Source of the DNA: Gnetum montanum
Taxonomy: Eukaryota > Streptophyta > Gnetopsida > Gnetales > Gnetaceae
Length of the DNA: 64,000 nucleotides
Assembly (NCBI GenBank): GCA_015680685.1
Contig: MNCI01013673.1
Coordinates: forward strand, 193,975-257,974
Direction: 5' to 3'
How positions within the stretch are numbered: the stretch's first letter is position 1; each line of letters starts with the position of its first letter. Below the pieces are notes generated by a model. That model worked only from the letters and a program-made list of their open reading frames with translations, did not search any database and was not told the origin of the DNA. Positions 11,799-22,346 of this stretch are shown here, in pieces. A program made the position numbers and the translations under genes.

Positions 11799-12619
11799 TG
11801 ATGAGCAGTGAGGTACCCCTACGCCTAACCATACAAATCACAGGTGTTCACATGCAATTCGGTTAAATTCCACAGACTATAATTACTAAGTACGCTAGAG
11901 CTAAATAGTGTGTGCGTGTTTTCTATTCATTATCTTCCTAGGCCCACTTGTGGAATGCAATTATATGGTTAAGTATGATTGAGGTGCAAGATTTTTGTTA
12001 TTTTGTGTTTTATAAAATTACTCACCTAGAACTAGAATAAAAGTAGAAGTAATTAAATGCTAACTAAACTATGGTCTAATCTAGCCTAACACAAGTAACC
12101 ATTCCCACTTCTTAGACACATCATGAACTTTTTGTAAACACTGCTAGGTTGTCAAACACTAACCATTTCTAAGCTACCAAGTGTCACATGTATGTTCAAA
12201 GAGGTCGTGCTTGTGTATTTTAATGAATTTCTTGATTAATCAAAATTAATTACTACATGAACAACATTAATGTAAATTGCATGAAATCAAAATGTATAAA
12301 TGCATAAGAAAGAATGTCTCATATTTATTGCCAACACAATGGTGTGTACAGGTATATTAATGCTCGAATAAAGATCCGTTCACACTTAGACCTCCTACTA
12401 TGGGCACTTGGAAAATATTCTAACTCTCAAATGAACAAACTACAAGAGTTTCGCTACTTGACTGTTGAAAAGTACTCTCAATCGTGCACCTGGGCACTAT
12501 ATTTATAGACCTAGGAATAACCCTACAATATCGAATGTATGATATCGCACCTTGGGTCACGATATCGAGTGATATCATGACTGCTCTAATATCAGAGTGT
12601 ATGAAAACATAATTTATCA
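11799..12619 (-). repeat. 5' LTR of element B
   Basis: An 821-base LTR ending CTCATCA before the primer site and starting TGATAAAT at 12619. Its U3 has four GATATC or GATATT motifs between about 12525 and 12600, just upstream of the TATA box. The remainder aligns with the 3' LTR at 3359-4223. Confidence 0.9.
12500..12508 (-). promoter_or_regulatory. TATA box of element B 5' LTR
   Basis: CTATAAATA on the minus strand, about 110 bases inside the LTR and directly downstream of the GATATC-rich U3. Confidence 0.7.
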
Positions 12620-12624
12620 GTACC

Positions 12625-13865
12625 TAATCTAAGAAGGAAAATCGAAGGCTGGAAATAGGGAACACATGAATCCTTGAATGCCATGATGGATAGCTATTAA
12701 TCTCTCTTACAATGATGTCCTGGCCATGGTTATTCTTAGAGGGAAAAACTCCACCAGACCATCGTTGGGCTTGGAGCAGAAACTAGAAGAACTCTTGGGG
12801 TTTATGCCCAAGGGAGACTGTCCAAACTAAGAGCTTATTAGATGCAAAGGATGATAGAGTAGGTAGTAAGAGAAAAATATGAGTTACAAAAGAGGGAAAG
12901 TGTAGAAAAATATAATAAGAATCCTTCCATCAAGAAAAGGGAGGTTTAATTTTGTGATGAGGAGGAGTCGTCACTTGATGAGGTGGTGAACAGGAAAACC
13001 TTGCCTATTTAAAAATTTGTTTCTATTATTTTGGAAAAGGTTGATAAAATATGGGACTCTTTGGATGAAAAATTCCAAACTGCTATGAAGATTGCTAAAG
13101 AGTCCAAAAAGCAGAATAGTGATCATGATCATAGGAGGCAGAAAAAAGTTAAACATGCCTATGAAAGAGGTAAGTGCAGAGTTGTTGCAGTAGAAGAAGT
13201 TGTGGAGAAAAACTTTGATGATGACATTGGATGTGAAATTTGTTAATATGAACATCCTAAGGGATGTTTCGTTGTGGTGTTACACTTACAAGAGTCTAAG
13301 ATGTATGCATTGAATCCTTGACTAGTAAGAAGGAAAGCACCTAGATGATTACCTTATTCTCAAGGCAATCCAAGCCAGTTCCACTAGCAACAACAAGCTT
13401 ACTATCCAAGTGGAGCTCCACCACAATTATATGAGTAATACTAGTAGTGGTAGCAACCACAGTCATGGGGGTTACCACCATCGAGATAGTAGTACCCTTA
13501 TAGGAAACTAGATCCATATAGGTACTATGTTCAAGAATCCATTTCTCTACCTGGCTCTACCAACCATGCCTCATTCCAACATCACTATTATCCTCCAGAG
13601 TACCATCGAACTCATTCACCATCTACTAGAGGGGAGCTCTCATATCCATACTTACCTTCACATCCATTTGCACATATTCCTCTACCCTCAACCTTGTCAC
13701 CTCCTACTCTATCTATGTAAGACAAAATTCGCCCACAGCCATAGCAAAAAAATGCTACAAGGGTTATAAGTTTACAACCAACCTTCTAGCTAAGTCATTC
13801 ATATAATAGATCCAAAAAATAATCATTTTTCTGACCCAACAATTCTTCAAAACCCTCACAACCTA
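12625..13865 (+). pseudogene. gag of element A, second part
   Basis: Continues the capsid-like domain after element B: NLRRKIEGW, GTHESLNAMMDS, CPGHGYS, then an acidic region ending VEKVDKIWDSLDEKFQ (13031-13250). The zinc knuckle lies at 13232-13267 with the pattern CEIC, stop, Y, E, HPKGC: two residues between the first cysteines and three before histidine, one fewer than the usual CX2CX4HX4C. A glutamine/proline/tyrosine-rich tail follows (PYSQGNPSQFH, QPQSWG) to about 13860 and runs in frame into protease. Stops in the frame are mostly TAG at expected glutamine or tryptophan codons. Confidence 0.85.
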
Positions 13866-14530
13866 ATATGGCTAGTTACCATGTATCTCTAGCACTGTCA
13901 TCCTCTACAGCAAACACATTTGAGGGCCCTTCAAACCAAGCATCATCTCAGATTTTCACTATGATGTTAACTTATGTTGTCTCAGATTGGATCAAGGCTA
14001 GCAACCTTTCCACAAATAGCTCTGACCTAGAAAGCCCTCTTATTTACTTACAAATTGCTGGACATGAGCCATGCAAGGCTCTTCTTGATTTTGGTTCTAG
14101 TGTCAATCTCATCTTCCATGATATATATAAGGCCTAGAACCTACCACCTCTCAAGAAGAGTAATATCCATTTGGAATTGACATTCTAGTCAATCATTATC
14201 CCTTTGGGATTAGTGGAGGACATTGTAACCATAGTTTGTTGATGGTCCTATCCTACCAATTTTTTAGTGATCAAGGTAGGCAACTACAAAGGTGACTTTC
14301 TCATCATTATGGGATGTGCATGGTTAAGCATTGTTGATGCAAGAATGGGCATTAGGGACCTCTCCTTGAAAATCTTCAAGGAGAACAAATTTGGACAACT
14401 TGAGAAGAAGTGAGTTCCATGCATCATATACAACAATAATGGATGCAATTGCATGTAGAAATTCTAGTCCATTAAAAGTACATTCATTAAAGCATGCAAT
14501 CAATGTGCACATGGAATTGATATCCAAAGG
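13866..14530 (+). pseudogene. Retropepsin-like protease of element A
   Basis: Opens MASYHVSLALSSSTANTFEG, then MLTYVVSDWIKAS, PLIYLQIAGHEPCKALLD and the active-site loop ALLDFGSSVNLI. The catalytic aspartate is at 14087-14089, but the canonical DSG reads DFG, so activity is doubtful. GDFLIIMGCAWLS at about 14290-14330 is the later conserved segment, followed by VPCIIYNNNGCNCM. Only a few stops occur before 14460. The domain sits between the gag tail and RT, the standard Ty3/Gypsy order. Confidence 0.85.
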
Positions 14531-14639
14531 TGCCTATACGCAGTAGCCATAAAATAGGAGGGCACCTAGTGACTAATAGTTGACTTTGATAGTAGCACAC
14601 TATGCATGGAACCTATTAAGAGCCTAACATAGGGATGAA

Positions 14640-15800
14640 CTTAAGCAAGTTCATCACCAACTCTCTGATGATGAAATTGATTATAACTATTGATAGGAGT
14701 TGGCAATCCGTAATAATTTGAAGCTGGAGCACATAGAGTTAAAAACTCTACCAGTTAACATGAAATATGCATTTTTTTAAAAATGAAAATCTGGTTATAA
14801 TCAATGCAAATATTGCTCCCAGAAAAAAAGACAAGCTATTAAAGGTGGTTAAAAAATGGACAACAACCTTTACTTGGTCATATCTCGAACTGACTAAAAT
14901 TGATCCAAGGATATGTCAACATCATATCTACATCAACCTAACCTTGAAGCTAAGAAGATAACCATATAGGCAATTGAATCCCATGTTGAAGCAAATCATC
15001 AAAGAGGACATAGAACTCCTCAAGGTGGGGTTCATCTATCCCATTATAGATAATGAGTGGCTTAGCCCACTCATAATTGTGCCAAAGAAAGATGGTAACT
15101 AGCAGGTTTACATCAACTTTAGGTTGTTAAATATGGTAACATTTAAAGATCATTTTCCATTTCCATTTGTGGACTAGGTGTTGGAAACCATATCTGGGCA
15201 TTACTATTATAGCTTCTTGGATGGTTATAGTGGCTATAACCAAATCAGATTGCACAAGAAGATCAAGCCAAAACAACATTCACGAGTCCCTAGGGAACTT
15301 TTGCATATTGTAAGATGTCATTTATTTTGTGTAATGCTCCTACAATATTTCAACACTTGGTCCTTAGTATTTTTCAACAGTAGGTTTGTACTAAGTACAA
15401 GTCTTTATGGATGACTTCTCTACCCATGGGGCTACATTTGAGCAAGCCCTAGATCACCTTGACCAAGTACTAAAAAGATGTGTTGAAATAAACCTTAGGC
15501 TTAATTGGTAGAAAATCCATTTAATGGTCCAGGAGGGCTTAGTACTGGGGCACATAATTACTCAGGTAGAGATTGACGTAGACCATATAAAGAAAAAAAT
15601 CATCCAAGGAATCACATGCCAACCAGAGATAGTCAAAGATGTTTGATCATTCCTTGGATAGATTGGTTACTACTAGTGGTTTATAGAGAATTTCTCTAAG
15701 ATCACAAAATTGTTGGTCGAGCTTATAAAAAAATATGCTTTATTCATTTGAACCAAGGAGTGTGAACATGCATTTCAATAGCTAAAGGAAATATTCGTAG
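14640..15800 (+). pseudogene. Reverse transcriptase of element A
   Basis: Landmarks in order: LKTLPVNMKYAFF (14741), a frame from 14767 with VVKKWTTTFTWSYLELT and PRICQHHIYIN, SPLIIVPKKDGN (15070), SFLDGYSGYNQIRLHKK (15210-15260), and the catalytic box VFMDDFSTHGATF (15395-15435) with both aspartates kept. LNWxKIHLMVQEGLVLGHII follows near 15500. VFMDDFS followed by LGH is the Athila-group signature as I know it. A stop stands where tryptophan is expected after DGN, and there are frameshifts between 15270 and 15395. Confidence 0.9.
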
Positions 15801-16245
15801 AAACTCCAATTCTACAGGTACCAGACTAGTCTAGACCATTTCATATAATGACTAATGTATCTAATTATGCCTTAGGAGCCATGCTTATGTAGTTGGATGA
15901 TAAGAAACATCCATATTACATTCACTACACAAGTTGAAGCATTGTGGATGCATAGTGGAATTACACCATAACTAACAAAGAACTAATGCCAATGGTGTAT
16001 GTTCTCTAAAATTTTAGGCACTATGTGCTAGCCTATAAATTGTTTGGGCACATAGATCACAGTGCCACTTACTTCCTAATGAATAAGCCAATAGTGAACC
16101 CCTGTATCATACGGTGGCTTGTGATCTTATAGGAATTTGATCTCACATTGGTAGATCAAAAAGGAATTGAGAATGTGATCACTAATCATCTATCTTGATT
16201 AAGATGGGATAATAAAGAGGAGGAGAGCCCACTCTTTAATCAATT
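15801..16245 (+). pseudogene. RNase H domain of element A
   Basis: Reads FHIMTNVSNYALGAMLM, HPYYIHYTS, NKELMPMVYVL, FRHYVLAYKLFGHIDHSAT, then NKPIVNPCIIRWLVIL, stop, EFDLTLVDQKG and NVITNHLS. It is homologous residue by residue to the RNase H of B and D. At least four TAG codons replace expected glutamines or tryptophans. The NKPIVNP segment is useful because element E inserted into the corresponding site of D. Confidence 0.9.
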
Positions 16246-16705
16246 TCTACACAAAATCCTCTTTACAAAAGTGATAAATGACCAAGTGTCCACTGAATCA
16301 AAATGGTGTGATCCTAACTTATCTTATCACTTAAGAGATGCCACAAGGCCTAGATCTTATGAAGAAACAAAATTTTTTTTATTATGCTAACGACTTCGTG
16401 AAAATCAATAGACATGTTTACAAGGTGTATGTTGATGGCCTAGTTTGTTGGTGTGTCGCCAATGTAGATGAATTGTGCTTTCTCTAGATTCTCACGAAGG
16501 CTCTTACAGAGGCCACCATACAGGGAGATGCACGATCATAAAAATCTTGATGGTAGAATACTATTGGCCTATGATATATGGATGCACATCAGTTTGTTTG
16601 ATCTCATGAATGTTGTTAATGAGATGATGGGATGACTACTCGAATGGAGGATCCTCAACAATGGATTCAACCACTAGAGCCCTTTGACATATGGTGCATA
16701 GACTT
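16246..16705 (+). pseudogene. Integrase of element A, N-terminal part (interrupted by C)
   Basis: Follows RNase H with FNQFLHKILFTKVIND, then a decayed zinc-binding domain (AKALTEATIQGDAR-type region near 16495-16535, MVEYYWPM near 16550). It stops at GACTT, the target duplication of element C, just before the segment encoding the first catalytic aspartate. The reading continues at 25304 with a TPMSNGKAYI-type sequence. Several frameshifts are present. Confidence 0.8.
16701..16705. repeat. Target-site duplication of element C (left copy)
   Basis: GACTT before the LTR end TGATGAGC, and GACTT again at 25299-25303 after TTCATCA. This is a perfect match across 8.6 kb, and joining the flanks restores the order of A integrase. 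Confidence 0.92.
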
Positions 16706-17566
16706 TGATGAGCAGCGAGTTATCCCTACACTCAACCATACGAATATGAGCATTCCCGCACGATCCGGTCGAACTCCGTGGACAGGCTAGTTGTGGTATC
16801 TAAATAGTTACATAGTGATCGCAGTTCACTATCTTCCCACCTAGACTAGTATTTGCTTTTTCGCATATGGTTTAGTCCAGAGTGAGGCATATGATGTGAT
16901 CCTAAACTATTGCTACTCCTAGAGACAATGGAGAATAATATTGATTAAACTAATGAGTAATAGGAAATGAGTCTAAGCTAACCTAAGTGCGATGAGCATC
17001 TGCTCCTTAATCATCCGTACACATCTTGGATCTCGTGCATGACTAGTACTTGGATTACCAAGCGTAGATCCTAGGTACACTGCTGGGTTGCCAAGTAGTC
17101 ACACTTAAATGCTCATGATTAAGTCGTACTCATTCCGCATTTAACAACAAGAATAGTAAATGATGACAAAAAAATATTAACTAAAAAATAATAAATAACA
17201 ATAAAAATTAATAATAATAATTAAGCAATTAAAACTAAGTGAATGCTGCAATGATGAAGTAATCTCAATCTTTATTTCTAGTCATGTGCACATCCAAGTA
17301 TGTCACACTTGAATAAAGGTTCTGCACAATTACAAGCATCACACTATGGGCATGCACTGGGAAAATATTCTAACTTCTACGGAAACAAACTGAAAGAGTC
17401 TAGCTACAAATGACAAAAGGATTCCTAAATGAGGTGAAAGGCCCTCTTATTTATAGGCCAGGATAGGCGGCTACGTAAACAGGGCCCTGTCAACACAGCT
17501 TTGTTGCATCAATGGGGCTACATAAATGTGGCCCAGTTGGCGCATTGACTGATTAGCACTTCATCA
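16706..17566 (-). repeat. 3' LTR of element C
   Basis: An 861-base LTR, starting TGATGAAGTGCTAATCAG on the minus strand at 17566 and ending CTCATCA. Its U3 is the TTGATG/GGCC type, with TTGAC words, and is about 45 bases longer than in the 5' LTR. The TATA box lies at 17448-17456. Confidence 0.92.
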
Positions 17567-17579
17567 TACCCCCACGACT
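17567..17579 (-). other. Polypurine tract of element C
   Basis: AGTCGTGGGGGTA on the minus strand, directly before the 3' LTR. It is preceded by AACGAGTTTTTACTC, the same upstream box as in B and E. Confidence 0.85.
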
Positions 17580-17740
17580 GAGTAAAAACTCGTTCTCAAG
17601 TCAAAGAAGGTGAGGAACAAGCTTAATTGAATACACAATGGATAGGTGTGGGATTATTGACTGAATAGAAATTTATTCATGCCACAGTGGAGAATGAAAG
17701 AAAATTTGGAGATAGACACAAAAGACAAAACTTGCGGAAC

Positions 17741-20439
17741 TCATGGGGTTCTCGGTGATGGTGGCTCCTCCATCAATGCTTTCCCTTTGTCATGTACTCC
17801 AGGTTTTGAAGCTTGATGGTGTTGAAGTATGGCCTGGAGCTTCTCCTCTTTAGTCCAATGGTCTTGTGCCATCCATGCTAATGTTCCTATGTTTGACAGA
17901 GTCGGCATCTTCCACGGACAGGGTAGTTGCAAGAATATTTGTTTGGCTTTAACATACCATGCCGCGAACACCCGTTGTTCCTCCTCATAGGCTCTAGCTT
18001 TATCTTTGTATTCGTGAAGAGCTATTAGCCATTGAGCCAAGTCAGTTGCAACATCTTTCTATCCATTGTAGCTTGCTTTTACCACCTCAAGTTTAGAATT
18101 TGCAATGTCTAGTTTTTCTGTCAGCTTCTTACATTCTGCAAATTCTACTTCATATTTAATATGGGTGGAAGCTACCTGCTGCTCGAGCTCTATTCTTGGG
18201 TACCTTGCTATTAACATGGCAAGGTTGGCATATCTGAGGTTTGCTAACTCCATGTACTCTGTCAAGTCTTGGATCTGCAAGTCCCGGTTCTTAACTTCCG
18301 CTTGGTGGACGAAGGCGTAGGTGTCCAATATGGCCCTCCAATTAGTGTGTTGAGAACTGATAGTGTTTATTTAAGCCTCAGCCATATGGATCTCCTTGTC
18401 TAGGATTTGTTTATACATCCCCACTTGATCTCAGAAGTGCTCCTTCAGTTTCTCATATCATTTAGCCTTATTCTGCCATGCGCTTATCTCAATTGCTGAC
18501 TTTTGGCGAATAGCGCATACCTCCTCCATTGAGAGGGTTTGATTTTCTCTAGCTAAACGACTTACATCTTGGTTGACCTGAATGAATTATTCTCATAGCT
18601 GATGAAAGTGTTCATCAAGAACATTCTTTTGCTTCTCTACTGTGGTCAACTGAAGGTTGTTTGTAACCAACTGCTTGTTCTCCTCTTCTAAGGCCTTGTG
18701 TGCCTTAAGATGCGCATAGATTTGCGCCTGTGATGCGAAGGCATCCCAAATAGCCGTCTCCTTTTCTTCTACCACCTTTTTATTCTCTACTATTAATCTT
18801 GTTAATTGCTCAATTCTAAAATTTTCTAGCTGGTCTGTGGGAACGAATTGTAGAGGATCCCACTGTGCTGCTTGTAAGGCCATGAGCTACTCTTGTAGTG
18901 TTTACACTTCAGCTTCAGCATGCTCAGCCCTCAATTCTAATATGACCAACTTCCCCTTTATGGAAATGAGGTCTGATTAAATTACTATGATATCCTGAGG
19001 GATGTCAAAAAGGGACGTTAGAACTTGCTCTATTTGTAGCAATCGATCAAGCACATCCTCATGTTCCGTAGGAGTCATTGAGGTTCCAACAAGAGTTTGA
19101 GCATCCTATGCTCTTGAGAGATCTACTGGTGGCAAACAAGTACATTAAAGAACTTTTTGATGTGGTTTGTGACCACTTCTGTAGCTCCCACTGCATTTTG
19201 GTATTGCATGACCACCATTGTGGCCCCTTCACTAGTCTCTAACTGCACCTAAAAAGATGCCGCGTTTCCTGAGATCTATTGTGACCATCTACTTTCCCCT
19301 CTTGTTTGAATGGATATTCCACCCTTTGTGTGATCCAATGAAATTGTAGGCTAATTGGAATCATCGATGATGCGGAAGAGGTTTGCATCATCACGACTTC
19401 CCCAACTAACCATCTCAGTGATGGTCCTAAGATGGCTCATTGACGGTCTATAGTCTTGCAGTGGTGGTGGCTGATCTTGGCCTGTGCTAGGCCCTGCTTC
19501 TTGTTGTTGGCTGGGACCCATGATTGGAGGTTGAATGGGTCCTGCAAGTTAAGTTGTAAGTGGTCTAGTCATCTGTTCTTCTTCAGAGGATGTCATTTGT
19601 GTATCCCCGAATACCAGCCTATTGGCATAGTTTTCTGATAAGATAGGGGAAAGGCAATGCCATCTTCCCTGTCTTCCGTTCTTCAAATTGCCTTAGGATC
19701 TCCATCAAATATATATGGGGTAGGTTAGCATTAACCTTTCCCATAAACACTACACATCCTTTAGCTGCATACGTGGATATTCTTTTTAAGCCTTTTGTGG
19801 GGAAGAGGTGATAGGTTCCAATTTTGAAATAAACGCTCTCTTTTGTCGTCAATTCCCCAAATGCTTTATCTTTGCCATATGCCTTCTCCAACCAATCCTT
19901 TCACACATCAAAGTTTGAATGGGTGGATAATCGAGCAACCTAGGGCCCTAAATTCAAATGATTCATACTTCTGAAATAGCTCGCGTAGAGAAGTTAACTG
20001 TCACACCACAAATGTTAACAGTGGTGCCTTGCTCCCTATTGTGCCAGAACAGGTACGTTTCTCCTAGGTACCAGGCACCAATTTCAAAGAGGACAAGCCA
20101 TAAGGGAAATTCTTTAAGGTGATCGCTAATAGCCTCAGGAGTGAACTCTACAAAAGATTCGAAGTTTAGCTCCATAATCACCATAGCGAATGTGGACTTC
20201 TCATGGATAGCCTGAACACATTCCTGGGGTAACGTGAGTTGTTGCCTCAGTTCAGGCATAGCAGTAGCTCCCACTTTTTCCTACCTGAATCGTCTATTAG
20301 GAGGTTCAGTTTGATGGATGCTAAATGATTGCACCTCCTATTCTACATGTTATCCAGTAGGGTCTTTTCTTCCACCTCTCCGAGATCGTTTTGTTCCACC
20401 TTGAACAGGACCCTTCTGTTGTGCATGTTTCGAGGTCAT
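17741..20439 (-). pseudogene. ORF-X of element C: plant-transposon-protein-like domain plus coiled coil
   Basis: A frame of about 900 codons from MTSKHAQQKG, one base after a splice-acceptor-like site. Residues 1-30 are basic (KRSRRGGRK). The region around residues 55-270 holds GAWYLGETYLFWHNRE, VNICGVTVNFSTRAI, YHLFPTKGLKRISTYAAKG, NANLPHIYLMEI and MALPFPYLIRKLC. Its pattern resembles Pfam PF20167, putative plant transposon protein; this is my recollection, not a search. A proline/glutamine-rich linker follows, then about 400 residues of heptad-like coiled coil (ENKKVVEEKETAIWDAF, ELEQQVASTHIKYEVEF). A conserved tail has AWYVKAKQIFLQLPCPWKMP and ends EEPPSPRTP. There is one frameshift near 19900-19960 and several TAG stops. 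No signal peptide or membrane segment is seen, so it is not an obvious envelope. Homologues occur in A, D and F. Confidence 0.75.
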
Positions 20440-20440
20440 T

Positions 20441-20450
20441 CTGCAATCAC
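20441..20450 (-). promoter_or_regulatory. Splice-acceptor-like site before ORF-X of C
   Basis: GTGATTGCAG on the minus strand, one base before the ATG. It is identical in B (4574-4583). F has CATGATTGCAA at the same place. The position suggests that ORF-X is translated from a spliced mRNA. A donor cannot be chosen with confidence; AAGGTATAAC and TTAGGTACAC occur upstream. Confidence 0.5.
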
Positions 20451-20899
20451 ACGATTCAAGCGTTAGTAACGTTGTTTTTAAAGTCAAGTTATACCTTACT
20501 GCTTGCCTTAATTAAAGATCTTATGTTATAACGTGTGATCATGCCCAAAAGATGTAATAATGGGTCTTGTATTGTAGGTGGTTGTCATTTTAGTCTCCAA
20601 GTGTACCTAAGGTCATATGATTTTTGGTACAATTATTCTAAGTGTTAAAGTTAATTACCCTAATTGATGTCCTTTGGGCAATGATAAATTTCAAAAAATT
20701 TAGGCACTTTTTAGTAAGTGTCTCTCCCCCACGAGTAAACTGAACACTCCGGGTTTAAGCAAGTTCAAATGGAATTAAAATCGAAGCACCAGTGAGCGAG
20801 ATATGAGTGGAAAAGCAAGGGTCACGCAATCGCAAGTTGTAGAGAAAGATTTCAACAACTCCCCCCCACGTGAATGTCAAAATGATGCGAAGTGTTGGC

Positions 20900-20920
20900 G
20901 GGGGGGGGGGGGGGGGGGGG
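20900..20920. repeat. Homopolymer of 21 G
   Basis: An uninterrupted run of 21 G (C on the coding strand of C), just downstream of the internal TATA box. The exact length is doubtful because long homopolymers are error-prone in sequencing. Confidence 0.8.
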
Positions 20921-20990
20921 TTCCTATTTATAGGAAAATAGGACACGATATCGCGTACGCTATATCATGTCCCAAGTGATGTGAGACACC
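20921..20990 (-). promoter_or_regulatory. Internal U3-like promoter segment of C
   Basis: The minus strand reads GACATGATATAGCGTACG, then CGATATCGTGTCC and CCTATAAATAGG. The GATATCG palindrome followed by a TATA box matches the U3 design of the LTRs of E and G, although C's own LTR uses the other U3 type. It lies about 480 bases upstream of the ORF-X start. Confidence 0.55.
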
Positions 20991-21288
20991 AAGGAAATAC
21001 TGAATTTTTAAAGAATTTTCTTGAAATTAATGTTGAAAATTGAGGACATCGGCAAGTATTAAGATGTCCTAGGGTAATTTCATTGATGTGAGAGGCACTA
21101 TTAATGATAATGATGTGAACTTTAGCAAATAAAAATTTGACGATTAAGAAAAAAGGGAATGTAATGGTACATTGGAGCATTAAAATTTAGAGGGATAATA
21201 GTAGGGAAAGAAAATTGTGAAAAATTATGCTGAGGGTAAGAAATGGTGTGTGTGAGCTAGGGAATCAGTGAAGATTACAAAAAAATTA

Positions 21289-21343
21289 CACAAGTGGATC
21301 CTCCCCAAAGCAGGTTTCAACCTATAATGCCCTTGTGTAACCA
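21289..21343 (-). other. Conserved non-coding block, copy in C
   Basis: Minus strand: GGTTACACAAGGGCATTATA, GGTTG, then CCTGCTTTGGGGAGGATCC and ACTTGTGTAA. The counterparts are in A (27379-27435), B, D and F. Confidence 0.75.
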
Positions 21344-21805
21344 CACTTAAAGTGTCCGTGGGCACTAGAAGGGTTAAATGTAATCTACACTAACTCCACA
21401 AAACACACACATGTAAATATCACCATAATGAGATGAAAATTCTATGCTACATGGGACACGAGTCAAAAATACATAAACAGTGAGATGATATGAATTGGAG
21501 AAGGGATTGTAGAGATTTGGATGTGAGGTAACTAACTCAGGGCATAATGAATCCTACGTGTAAAGCATGATTAACGTGTCATTAACCCGTTGTTCTAAGA
21601 TCAGGACCAAGTCCATTCCTTCTAAGCAGTGACATCGCATTGTTTCGTCCCATGATGAGTAGCTATGAGAGTACCATAACAACAAGGGGTACGATCACTT
21701 GGTGTTTTATTCAAGGGAGGAGTGACTTTTGTTTCGTGGCACATTTTATTTTTCTTTTTTCTTTTCTCTTTCCTTTTTGAATATTGAATCCAGAGGAGCC
21801 ACCAG

Positions 21806-21827
21806 CCTTCAGGCATGGGTGCATGTC
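21806..21827 (-). other. Conserved motif GACATG..CCCATGCCTGAAGG, copy in C
   Basis: The minus strand reads GACATGCACCCATGCCTGAA followed by GG, preceded by GGAAA. The same motif, with GTTACCC, is at 26955 (A), 46540 (D), 54438 and 54537 (F). It lies about 500 bases before the longer conserved block in each element. Confidence 0.75.
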
Positions 21828-22346
21828 TTTCCACTGGGACACCCTAGAACAACATTATATTTTTGAGTGCCCTTTTGATTACTCTTACTCCCATTTTTCA
21901 TTAGATCTACAAGGATCTTTGTACAACCATGTTGCATGATAACTCCCATAGATGCCACTAAAGAGAATTCGCAAGTCCCCTTGATGTCACACCCTAATCA
22001 TTCCCTCTTGGTCCATCCTTCTTCATTCTGGGCATCATGAACAAAAAATTAATTTTAATTCTTAATAACGTCAAGAATACCACTGTACCCTCGAACAGAA
22101 CCTCTTATTTGTAGAATGGATGAGTGGGTGTAATGGACTTACTATCCAAATAATTGATTGTCGAGAATCGATAGCATAGAACACACCTCAACCAACAATC
22201 CACATGAGTGTTTTATTCGTAGATGAGATTACTTACAAAAAGATAAAAAGAAAAAAAGATAAAACAATAAATTAAAAGGTGAAAAACTAGAAAACAAAAA
22301 GTTGAAAAAATAAAGAAACAACAAAACATTTATTAATTCTATGTTG

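Larger units (their letters stand above)
3359..12619 (-). mobile_element. Element B: Athila-like element lacking integrase core and ORF-X
   Basis: A 9261-base element in minus orientation inside the gag of A, with target duplications GTATC/GTACC. Reading on the minus strand: 5' LTR, primer site, gag, protease, RT, RNase H, a short integrase C-terminal remnant, about 2.1 kb of non-coding DNA, polypurine tract and 3' LTR. The integrase zinc and catalytic domains are missing, and so is ORF-X, although the splice-acceptor-like site that precedes ORF-X elsewhere remains. LTR ends are TGATAAAT and CTCATCA. Confidence 0.9.
20451..22346 (-). other. Non-coding tract between gag and ORF-X of C
   Basis: Begins after gag with a T-rich run (22230-22330), then the conserved motif at 21806-21827, the conserved block at 21289-21343 and a U3-like promoter segment at 20921-20990. 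The same order is found in A, D and F after their coding regions, so pol has been removed while the tract remained. No conserved protein frame is present. Confidence 0.8.

Noticed and set aside
20755-20946. Open frame with a run of prolines on the minus strand
   Set aside because: The prolines come from the 21-base G run, and the frame lies in the promoter-like non-coding tract with no homologue in other elements.
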